Shown piece after piece: positions 1 to 6,609 of a stretch of DNA of 40,531 nucleotides (within the stretch, counting starts at the first letter, position 1; every line of letters begins with the position of its first letter). The stretch covers positions 1 to 40,531 of the forward strand of contig ONDA01000030.1 of assembly GCA_900316475.1 (NCBI GenBank). Direction: 5' to 3'. Source of the stretch: an uncultured Prevotellaceae bacterium. Its GTDB lineage: Bacteria; Bacteroidota; Bacteroidia; Bacteroidales; Bacteroidaceae. Below the pieces are notes generated by a model. The model saw nothing but the letters and a program-made list of their open reading frames with translations, ran no database searches and was not told the origin of the DNA. The position numbers were made by a program, and so were the translations under genes.

Positions 1-120
1 ATAGGAGGGGTTACTTTTTGAAGTGAAAACTAAATTTGCCTGTTTAAAGGCAGTTTCAAACGAATATTAATCAATTCCGATTTTTATCGGACAGCAATAA
101 TTGATAATATATCATATTCG

Positions 121-208
121 GTGTGGGTTTCGCATTGCTTATCCTGACTAGAGAGGCTGTGCGAAGCCTGGGTGTGGGATGAGTGGTGTAAGAGGCCCAC
201 ACTTTTCT
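121..208 (+). terminator. Hairpin-rich leader or terminator with two competing 5' arms
   Basis: Two copies of GTGTGGG (121-127 and 172-178) can each pair with the single CCCACAC at 196-202, which is followed by a T-rich tract (203-210). A small inner hairpin AGGCT/AGCCT lies at 154-158 and 165-169. The short version looks like an intrinsic terminator; the long version encloses the inner hairpin. This could simply end an upstream gene outside the window, or be an attenuator or small RNA before the operon that starts at 279. The rest of 1-278 shows no gene and no clear TAnnTTTG promoter box. Confidence 0.4.
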
Positions 209-278
209 TTATATATAATCCAATAGCTATTAACAACTCCAGTTTGGGCTTTGCTGGTGCATTTAGACCAAACGGTGT

Positions 279-443
279 ATGAATGACAAAAATAATGGGC
301 TGAAACTAGTTGTAGTGGCAATTTTTGTTATCGGTAGCATATTCTACGCAACAAAAGGAATGTGGATTCCCGTAATTGGAAATGTAATAGCCATTATAAT
401 CACACTGTGGTATTTTTCTAGGAAGAAGGAGGACAAGAAATGA
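279..443 (+). CDS. Small membrane protein, 54 aa, first gene of accessory operon
   Basis: An open frame of 54 codons starts with ATG at 279 and ends with TGA at 441-443. That stop overlaps the ATG of the next gene (440) as ATGA, the usual sign of translational coupling. The peptide begins MNDKNNG, then has two hydrophobic stretches (about residues 8-23 and 28-47) separated by YATKG, and ends with a charged tail RKKEDKK. It therefore probably forms a two-pass or hairpin inner-membrane peptide with a cytoplasmic basic tail. No family is recognised. Its size and coupling suggest a partner of the larger membrane protein encoded next; that role is inference. Confidence 0.6.
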   Translation: MNDKNNGLKLVVVAIFVIGSIFYATKGMWIPVIGNVIAIIITLWYFSRKKEDKK

Positions 444-1624
444 AACGTATCTTGATATTGATAGCTGTGCTGTTTGCCCTTATATCAATTATCGTGATAT
501 TGGGCAACATTATAACAGTTGGTGAAAAGATGACCACTGTGTTTGGTGTGCCTTACGTCGAATATGCCTTTTATCTCCTTTTAGTTGGTCTCTTTGTTTA
601 TCTTTGTAATGCTGCCATCTTCCAGCCTATGAGAGCAATTCATAATGCTCCAGAGTTCCCATTGTTGGATGTAGAAGAAAAAGGTGAAGGGGTTAGCGAA
701 GAGGACTATCGGGGTAGATTGGTATCATTTGCAGAGAAGTTGACTAAAAACTGCTCATATTTGCCTATAAGAGAGAGATTGGGCTATCAGCAGAATTTGG
801 TTACAGAATGGTATGACACTAAAGGGAAAGATACAGAATCCATCAAGGAATTTATCAGGAAAGAATTGAAGCAGAGGTATAGAGTTGTTGACAAGCATAT
901 CATCAGCTATGCCACAAAAGTCTTTATTATCACCGCTGTTTCTTCTAGTAACAGACTTGATACTTTGGCTACTCTTGGCTTGAATTATCGGATGGTAGCT
1001 GACATAGTGAGGGCTTCTGGCTTCCGTCCGAATAAATTACAGTTAATAAAAGTATATTGGTATGTCATCAGTGCAGCATTCTTTAGCTATTTCTTCCAAG
1101 ACGCTGCTGAGACTGCCGTCAATGCTATAGACGACCTTACAGACGTTCCTGACGTTGATGTCCCTGATGTTGAAATACCTGACGTTGACCCTTCAAGTAT
1201 CGACTTTACACAATATGTGAAAGGTTTGAATCTGCCAGGTGTTCCACTTGCTCCTTTTGCAGATGGACTAGCAAATAGCATTATGACAATTGCGATTGGC
1301 TACATTGTCAAATATTACCTCCAGAAAGGATCGGCTGAATTAAAGGGTGCAAAGGGAAGAAGAGTCAAGCTGAGGGCAAAAATCAAAGCCCTTGGTCAAA
1401 TCCCTCGTCTGCTTGCAGAAGTTCCTATGCAATTGGGAAATACTGGTTTGTCCTGGGCAATGAAAGGCTTTGAGAAAGCTTATAAAAAAGTTACCAAAGA
1501 TAAAAAGCCTATCGTTGAGAATGATACATTTGATGACATAGAGCGAGTAGATGAAGAAGATATTGTCAAAGAGAGCCCTAAGAAAAAGTGGTCTTTTAAC
1601 TTCTGGAAAAAGGATGAGGTATGA
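440..1624 (+). CDS. Membrane protein with YcjF/DUF697-like region and VPDV repeat
   Basis: The protein has 394 aa. Two N-terminal transmembrane segments are visible (about residues 5-27 and 38-62), followed by a soluble helical part (about 70-150). The stretch around residues 160-225 (TAVSSSNRLDTLATLGLNYR and the following SGFRPNKLQL) resembles the membrane-associated DUF697 region of YcjF-type proteins. Residues about 232-255 are an acidic repeat built on VPDV/IPDV, followed by a Gly/Pro-rich hydrophobic stretch and a Lys-rich C-terminal tail ending in a charged segment. It is the second gene of an operon in which every junction up to 1830 overlaps by 4 nt. The DUF697 relation is recognised by motif pattern only, and the biochemical function is unknown. 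Confidence 0.65.
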   Translation: MKRILILIAVLFALISIIVILGNIITVGEKMTTVFGVPYVEYAFYLLLVGLFVYLCNAAIFQPMRAIHNAPEFPLLDVEEKGEGVSEEDYRGRLVSFAEKLTKNCSYLPIRERLGYQQNLVTEWYDTKGKDTESIKEFIRKELKQRYRVVDKHIISYATKVFIITAVSSSNRLDTLATLGLNYRMVADIVRASGFRPNKLQLIKVYWYVISAAFFSYFFQDAAETAVNAIDDLTDVPDVDVPDVEIPDVDPSSIDFTQYVKGLNLPGVPLAPFADGLANSIMTIAIGYIVKYYLQKGSAELKGAKGRRVKLRAKIKALGQIPRLLAEVPMQLGNTGLSWAMKGFEKAYKKVTKDKKPIVENDTFDDIERVDEEDIVKESPKKKWSFNFWKKDEV

Positions 1625-1833
1625 TATTCGGAACGACAAAATTCAAGTGTGATAATTGCGGAAAGACATTCCGTGGTGTTAGTGCAGAATGGCAATGTAC
1701 GGCTGTTATAGCTCCTGTCCGTTGTCCGTCATGTGGAAGTTGGCATACTATGCCCAAGGGCTTCTTTGGCTTTTTTACTAATAAAGGACTTTACAAGAAT
1801 ATTTGGAAATCAATAGACGAGAATAAGGTATGA
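1621..1833 (+). CDS. Small zinc-ribbon protein
   Basis: This 70-aa protein has two CxxC pairs, CDNC (residues 10-13) and CPSC (35-38). An extra Cys near residue 26 and aromatic C-terminal residues follow the usual small zinc-ribbon layout that binds one zinc. It has no signal peptide and is presumably cytoplasmic. The start ATG overlaps the stop of the preceding membrane-protein gene (ATGA at 1621-1624), and its own stop overlaps the next ATG (1830-1833), so all three are probably translated together. Small zinc ribbons of this kind act as nucleic-acid or protein docking modules; which applies here cannot be seen. Confidence 0.7.
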   Translation: MIFGTTKFKCDNCGKTFRGVSAEWQCTAVIAPVRCPSCGSWHTMPKGFFGFFTNKGLYKNIWKSIDENKV

Positions 1834-2360
1834 TTAAATTGCGTTATTTACTGATATGTGTGATAATGTGCTTTGTTGTTCCATCACAAGCACAGAGTGT
1901 TATAACTATCAAGGAGGCTATTTCCGTTCTTGATCAATCAATCGTAAGGGATTTTGAAATGTTAGGGTACAAAAAACCTCAAACAGTTTCATTGATAATG
2001 AAAAAATATGGCTATCAGACCAAAAGAAGCTATGATGTGTACCGCTTGACTGACTATCCTTATTTATATTATAAAAACTGTATCATTCCTGCCTTGATGG
2101 ATAGCGGTCAGTACCCATACACCCCCAAACCATCAAAGAACGGTGTTGCCTGTTGGGTTGGTGTGGATGGCTATGCTATCACAATAACAGTATTTAGCCA
2201 AAGTGTGTTTCGCTCTCTCAAAAACCAGATTAAGGGGGCAGGCTTTGAGTTCATCAACACAGATTATGAAGGTGAACATTATAATAATGGTGCTTATGAC
2301 CTTGTATGCACCTCTATCCATCAAAAAGATTATTTTGTGATTATTAGTAAACAATATTAA
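1830..2360 (+). CDS. Exported protein of unknown function
   Basis: The protein has 176 aa with a clear signal peptide (residues 1-22, basic MIKLR, hydrophobic core, cleavage after SQAQ). The mature part is about 155 aa, mixed alpha/beta in appearance, rich in Tyr, and contains several Cys that could form disulfides in the periplasm. No lipobox Cys follows the cleavage site. It overlaps the zinc-ribbon gene by 4 nt and precedes the leucine-rich-repeat gene by 11 nt, so the operon moves from inner-membrane to exported products. I do not recognise a family. Confidence 0.65.
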   Translation: MIKLRYLLICVIMCFVVPSQAQSVITIKEAISVLDQSIVRDFEMLGYKKPQTVSLIMKKYGYQTKRSYDVYRLTDYPYLYYKNCIIPALMDSGQYPYTPKPSKNGVACWVGVDGYAITITVFSQSVFRSLKNQIKGAGFEFINTDYEGEHYNNGAYDLVCTSIHQKDYFVIISKQY

Positions 2361-2371
2361 AATAAAATATT

Positions 2372-4462
2372 ATGAAGGATCTATTTTTATCGGTAATGGC
2401 GTTCTTTCTGACAATAACGACCATCAATGCCCAAGAAACCCTTGAAGTGAACAACCCCAAGCCTGGTAAGTTAAACTCTGTCGTTAAAAAAGACAGCTAT
2501 GGCACATTGAAGAAGTTGACCATAACTGGCTTCTTGAACAACAAGGACTTTGGAGTGCTTGCAAATCTCACCAATTTGGAAGAACTTGATTTCTCAAAAG
2601 CAGAATTAAACCAACAAGATTTTAAACAAGGAAAGTTAGAGTATTATAATGGTTCAAAATTAGTAATACCAGCATTGATTTCACTAAAGAAGCTGTCTGT
2701 TGCAGGAGGTTATTATGAGTTGCTGTTTAGCAATGAACTCCCCAATTTGAAAGAGTTGTATGTCACAAATAGGGTTGTTGTAAATATGCCTCTGACTCTT
2801 GACGTATATGGTATTAACGATGTTGGCGGCGAAATCATACGTTTGTTGGGACAAAACCATAGTACATTCAAAAATGTAGACACATTTGGAAACAAATGTA
2901 AATTAAAAATGTATAATGCTGATAAGCCAATTAGAGCAAAGTATCTAATTTTTCCCAGAAATGACTATTTCAACGATGCAAGCCAAAACACCGAATGCTA
3001 TAAGAATGTTTTTCCAAACATCATTATTTGTAAACAAGAAGGTAGAACTATTCTTAACCATTGGGATGACAGTTTTGATATATCTGTACTCAGCGAGATT
3101 ACAGAGTTGAATAACGGTGCTTTTGCTGGAAGTAAACTCACATCGATAACCCTTCCCAAAGCTATAAAGGTTATTCCATTACATTGTTTCACTGGCTGTG
3201 TTAATTTGCAGTCTGTCGATTTAAGCGGAATAGAAACCATATCAGATTATGCTTTTGCTGGTTCTGGCCTGAAAGAAATAACCCTTTCATCGAACCTTCT
3301 GAAACTGTATGAGAAAACATTTGCTGACTCCCAAATAAAGACGGTTGTGTTAGAGGGGAAATATCCTCCAGAAATAAAGGAATACAATTATAATTTTCTT
3401 GATTATGAGAATAATTGTACTTGGATTGATTATCCACAACGTTTTATTATTCCGAAAGGTCGTTTTAATGCATACAATATAGGAGTCTGGAAACGAGCAT
3501 CATTAAGAGAAGAAGGTGCATCCTCAAATTTTGTAATTTCCGTGAAAGAACCGGGCACATTAGCAAATCAGCTGACTGATCAGCTTTCTGCAAGTCTAGA
3601 AGAATTAACTATTGAAGGGTTGTTGTATGATACTGATTTTGCTGCAATTCAGAAATGCAAAAATCTAAGAGTCCTAGATATAGGACGTTGTTTCGTTGTC
3701 AAGTCACCTGAAACCCAAAGAGCAGATGCTGCGGAAAAGGCACTTGTTACGTTCCTTATTGGAGCCGCTGTAGAAGGAGCTAGAAAAGATGCTCAAAACA
3801 AATATGCTCATGGGTATGGAAGTTTTAGCGAAGTTGTACAAACAGAAGTGTATGCAGAACTTTTCAATAAGTATATGGCGAACTATGATGCAGACAAAAT
3901 AGAAGCCGACGATCAATGTTATTTACCGCAACAGCCATTCGAAGGCTTGATTTATTTGGAGAAAGTCATTCTGCCTAAGCAACTAAAGAAAATAACCTCT
4001 TGGATGGATAATTCCCAGGTCTTAACTGAGGTAGTATTACCTCCGTGCCTTGAAGTTCTCGACACCAAGTTTGCGACAGGTGGCTTGGATAAAGAAAGAT
4101 GTGATTTGCAGACCATCAATTTCCCATCCACTTTGCGTGTTATAGGAGACCTTTCTTTCAAAAATTGCAAGAAACTACAGATGGTTGACCTGAGTAATAC
4201 TAAGGTTGAGACTATTGGACGCGAGACGTTCAAGGGTTGTGCCTCGTTACAAGTGTTCAAAGGTTCAAAGTTCCTCAAAGAATTTAAGAATTATGATGCT
4301 ACAGATTTTAGGAGTAGCGGTGTTCAGGGATATTTTTATACACCAGAACAACCCAAGCAGTTCCTTGGTAATGGTTTCTCTACTATTCACATAATTCGAG
4401 GCACCAAAGCAGGATGGCCTCAAATATACCGAGCAACATTGATTGATGATATTGAGGAATAA
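2372..4462 (+). CDS. BspA-like leucine-rich-repeat surface protein with two LRR modules
   Basis: The protein has 696 aa with a signal peptide (residues 1-20, ending INAQ). Repeats of the LRR_5/BspA type are visible, for example ITLPKAIKVIPLHCFTGCVN and VDLSGIETISDYAFAGSGL. The protein is duplicated: an N-terminal cap (residues about 24-75, pattern PGKLNS...LKKLTITGFL...DFGVLANLTNLEELDFS) recurs at about 391-440 (PGTLANQL...LEELTIEGLL...DFAAIQKCKNLRVLDIG), each followed by LRRs. A helical, non-LRR insert of about 75 residues (about 445-520) interrupts the second module. No type IX sorting domain or C-terminal anchor is obvious. BspA-like proteins bind host or bacterial surface ligands. It is the last gene of the operon and is followed by a strong terminator. 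Confidence 0.8.
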   Translation: MKDLFLSVMAFFLTITTINAQETLEVNNPKPGKLNSVVKKDSYGTLKKLTITGFLNNKDFGVLANLTNLEELDFSKAELNQQDFKQGKLEYYNGSKLVIPALISLKKLSVAGGYYELLFSNELPNLKELYVTNRVVVNMPLTLDVYGINDVGGEIIRLLGQNHSTFKNVDTFGNKCKLKMYNADKPIRAKYLIFPRNDYFNDASQNTECYKNVFPNIIICKQEGRTILNHWDDSFDISVLSEITELNNGAFAGSKLTSITLPKAIKVIPLHCFTGCVNLQSVDLSGIETISDYAFAGSGLKEITLSSNLLKLYEKTFADSQIKTVVLEGKYPPEIKEYNYNFLDYENNCTWIDYPQRFIIPKGRFNAYNIGVWKRASLREEGASSNFVISVKEPGTLANQLTDQLSASLEELTIEGLLYDTDFAAIQKCKNLRVLDIGRCFVVKSPETQRADAAEKALVTFLIGAAVEGARKDAQNKYAHGYGSFSEVVQTEVYAELFNKYMANYDADKIEADDQCYLPQQPFEGLIYLEKVILPKQLKKITSWMDNSQVLTEVVLPPCLEVLDTKFATGGLDKERCDLQTINFPSTLRVIGDLSFKNCKKLQMVDLSNTKVETIGRETFKGCASLQVFKGSKFLKEFKNYDATDFRSSGVQGYFYTPEQPKQFLGNGFSTIHIIRGTKAGWPQIYRATLIDDIEE

Positions 4463-4491
4463 ACCATAGCGATCTTATTACAGCAAATTGA

Positions 4492-4520
4492 GCCTACCCA
4501 TTATTTGGGTGGGCTTTTTT
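4492..4520 (+). terminator. Intrinsic terminator after the LRR gene
   Basis: GCCTACCCA (4492-4500) pairs with TGGGTGGGC (4506-4514), with one G-T wobble and a 5-nt loop, followed by six T (4515-4520). It ends the 279-4462 operon and lies at the tail of the convergent gene at 4519-5016. Confidence 0.85.
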
Positions 4521-5016
4521 ATTCCCACTCCACCAAATCCCTGTCAAGTGTTATCCGCTTGACTTCTCCTTTTTGCCCCGTGATGACATATTCTTCATGG
4601 GGCGTTATCTGCTTGAACACTTGTTTTATCCTGGCACACTTCTCGATAATAGAGTGGTTAAGCGGATCAGTAACGTCCATAATACTCCGTTCAACCTTCT
4701 TCTTCGCCTGTGTCTTTTTCTTCATCGAATGGTAAATCTCAGCTAATTCTTCTCGATAGTCTGGCAATTCCTTGAAGCGGATGCCTTCAGCGTGTCGCAG
4801 GAATAGTAGATAGATTGCTTTTTGTATAGGCTCCAACCTAACCTCTGTATTATCATAGTCAGGGAGGGTGATGCAATAATTCTCTGTAACCAGAAGGCGG
4901 CTCAACTCCTTTGTGGGCTTGATTAGCTCCATTATTTCCGTTTCTGATAAATTGTTCTCTCTCAAATAGTCGATCAGTTTTCTTACCTCTTTTTTAGCTC
5001 CTTCAATTGTTAGCAT
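4519..5016 (-). CDS. Conserved Bacteroidetes hypothetical protein, 165 aa
   Basis: This soluble, highly charged, mostly helical protein has 165 aa, no signal peptide and no transmembrane segment. Features are an N-terminal helical part (MLTIEGAKKEVRKLIDYLRE), a central segment (EPIQKAIYLLFLRHAEGIRF, then KELPDYREELAEIYHS), a basic linker (MKKKTQAKKKVERS) and a C-terminal GQKGEVKRI strand. I recall the overall pattern as a recurrent unannotated protein of Bacteroides and Prevotella, but cannot give it a function. The gene is convergent to the LRR operon and shares its terminator region. A TACCTTTG box on the minus strand at 5148-5155 may drive it, leaving a leader of about 130 nt. Confidence 0.65.
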   Translation of the reverse strand: MLTIEGAKKEVRKLIDYLRENNLSETEIMELIKPTKELSRLLVTENYCITLPDYDNTEVRLEPIQKAIYLLFLRHAEGIRFKELPDYREELAEIYHSMKKKTQAKKKVERSIMDVTDPLNHSIIEKCARIKQVFKQITPHEEYVITGQKGEVKRITLDRDLVEWE

Positions 5017-5147
5017 GTTGCATAATACAATTAAATCCTACCAGCGGATCTTTTCACTTGATAGGATTGGTTGATACTATGCTTTGTATGGTTGTGCGAA
5101 GCCTATAGAGAGGTTGTTTCCATCAAGAGCACCATGTTTTCAAGGTG

Positions 5148-5155
5148 CAAAGGTA
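5148..5155 (-). promoter_or_regulatory. Possible -7 box for the 4519-5016 gene
   Basis: On the minus strand this reads TACCTTTG, matching the Bacteroidetes -7 consensus TAnnTTTG. No TTG lies at the standard 19-20 nt distance (the nearest is about 28 nt away), so the promoter assignment is weak. Confidence 0.35.
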
Positions 5156-5180
5156 CGGCTTTTATACATTGAAATAATTG

Positions 5181-5195
5181 CCACAACCGTTGTGG
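5181..5195. promoter_or_regulatory. Perfect 7+1+7 palindrome, possible operator
   Basis: CCACAAC and GTTGTGG are perfect inverted arms around a central C. The site directly abuts the -33 element (5196-5200) of the plus-strand promoter and lies between it and the minus-strand box at 5148-5155. This is where a dimeric regulator of a divergent promoter pair would bind. The binding protein is unknown. Confidence 0.4.
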
Positions 5196-5227
5196 TTTTG
5201 CAATATGATAGAACATCCGTACCTTTG
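5196..5227 (+). promoter_or_regulatory. Bacteroidetes sigma promoter for the frameshifted exported gene
   Basis: TTTTG at 5196-5200 and TACCTTTG at 5220-5227 are separated by 19 nt, matching TTG-N19-TAnnTTTG. The expected start of transcription is near 5231, giving a leader of about 35 nt before the ATG at 5267. Confidence 0.7.
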
Positions 5228-5266
5228 CCACCAAATTTGTATTTACTTAATCAAAATCAAAAGTTT

Positions 5267-5766
5267 ATGAAGAGAACATTACATTTAACGGTGATGATGC
5301 TATTGGCAATAATAGCGTCGGTGAACAGGGCTTATAGCCAGGAACAGGTGCATGTGGTTAATTCTGTAGCGGAGGCAAAATTGCTTAATGATGGGGACAG
5401 TGTTGTCTCGTTGTTAATGGGGCAATATGTCCTGATGTTGCAATCATAAGGGATAAAACAGGTGCAATACATACAGACGGCCAAGATCTAACATATACAC
5501 TTCCAAACTATAAGTGGCCGTTACTAGTATTTGGATGGGGAAAAACATATAATGGTTCTTTCAGAGGAAGGATTTCAAAGGCTAACCTTTATTATCCAGA
5601 AATAAATAATTTGACATGGGATGGAGAGATAGATACTTTTACCTGCACTGGCGAACCCGTATGGAAATATATAACAGAAGAGGATTATTGGGATAATGTT
5701 GGCGATGTTGTAATAATAGAAGGAACGAATCTATTATATAGGGATTGGCCTAGGGTGTTAAGTTAA
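5267..5766 (+). pseudogene. Frameshifted exported protein gene (OB-fold-like?)
   Basis: ATG at 5267 follows a good promoter and encodes a signal peptide (MKRTLHLTVMMLL to about residue 24, ending AYSQ). The frame stops after 60 codons at 5449. From about 5395 another frame continues without a stop to TAA at 5764-5766 and reads sensibly (LVVNGAICPDVAIIRDKTGA, later FRGRISKANLYYPEINN). Joining the frames near 5390-5405 with one added base gives about 166 aa. The pattern of a short strand, then V-x-D-x-TGAI, then a G-x-I-x-Y strand recalls small secreted OB-fold-like domains of Bacteroidales. The defect may be a true mutation, an assembly error or phase variation. Confidence 0.6.
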
Positions 5767-5848
5767 CTCTCGCGTTTTCATGTTAATTTTTAACGGTGTT
5801 TTTAATCAAATATATTTTACATTATTTAGCAAAATACTAGTTAAATAT

Positions 5849-5880
5849 TTTGCATATATCGCTGATTTTTAGTAACTTTG
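5849..5880 (+). promoter_or_regulatory. Promoter upstream of the transposase remnant
   Basis: TTTG (5849-5852) and TAACTTTG (5873-5880) are separated by 20 nt, matching the Bacteroidetes consensus. The remnant gene starts 24 nt further down at 5905. The interval 5767-5904 otherwise holds only AT-rich sequence. Confidence 0.6.
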
Positions 5881-5904
5881 TAGAGTTATTCAGTATCAGT
5901 AATT

Positions 5905-6504
5905 ATGGCAAATATTGACAAGAAAGAAGAAAACAAGCAGCTGAAAAAACAATTAAAGGAGGCGCTGCGAAAAATAGAGAAGTTACAGTCAGAGAACAAG
6001 TCTCTCAAGACAAGTAACAAGGTGCTCATCGCAGAGAGCAAAAAAAACAGCGGAAATTGATTCTCTCATCGCTGACAGAGAAGGAAAGGGAAGTCACGGA
6101 GTTACTATTCCCCGCTACAGACACCAAGAGATAGCCATCCGCTATGCCGTTATGCTTTATGTCTATGCAGGCATAAGCTCGCATCAGGTACCCAAGGCCA
6201 TGCAGCTCGCAGGCCTGCTCTGGAATGGCATCACGGACGACATCCCATCTCATGTGACGGTTCTGGACTGGGTAGAAAAGTGCGGGCTGTCGCTGACGAG
6301 GGGTTGCATGAGAGAGAAGGCTGGGATACGGAGATGATTAAGACGCAGCTGGAGGAGACCATCAAGGAGGAAGGGCGTAAGCCGGAGTATGTGGTCAGCG
6401 ACAACGGTCTCATTATGTGCAAGGCAGCCAGTGAACTTGTGCTGAAGACCTACGGCATCAGTCAGGCTGAGCCGGATCCCGATGACCCAGACGATGGCGA
6501 TTAA
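5905..6504 (+). pseudogene. Decayed transposase-like gene (deleted and frameshifted)
   Basis: Three pieces in changing frames are visible. Piece 1 (5905-6060) encodes a Lys/Glu-rich coiled coil of 51 aa. It breaks at a run of eight A (6040-6047), after which the next frame continues in register (from about 6041 to 6337; includes RYRHQEIAIRYAVMLYVYAG and IPSHVTVLDWVEKCGLSLTR). Piece 3 (about 6290-6504) returns to the first frame and includes GRKPEYVVSDNGLIMCKAAS. The layout of coiled coil, helix-turn-helix-like region and a YVVSDN acidic motif matches a family of large Bacteroidetes transposases. The middle (about 60 residues) and the whole C-terminal half are missing. No terminal inverted repeats were recognised. 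Confidence 0.7.
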
Positions 6505-6536
6505 GGGTTGACAACTGAAAAAAGTCCCTGAAAGTG

Positions 6537-6567
6537 TTGATGCTTTCGGGGATTTTTCGTAACTTTG
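6537..6567 (+). promoter_or_regulatory. Promoter of the MFS transporter gene
   Basis: TTG (6537-6539) and TAACTTTG (6560-6567) are separated by 20 nt, a near-ideal Bacteroidetes promoter. Transcription should start near 6571, which excludes any translation start upstream of the ATG at 6610. Confidence 0.75.
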
Positions 6568-6609
6568 CATCACAATCAAGGAAATGAGAAGCTTTTCGTG
6601 ATAGAGACG

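Noticed and set aside
2372-4462. Type IX secretion cargo assignment for the LRR protein
   Set aside because: The C-terminus (ending RATLIDDIEE) lacks a recognisable T9SS sorting domain, so only Sec export can be supported.
5905-6504. Programmed frameshifting producing an active transposase
   Set aside because: The A-run could allow it, but a second frame change, an internal gap of about 60 residues and the missing C-terminal half show a dead copy.
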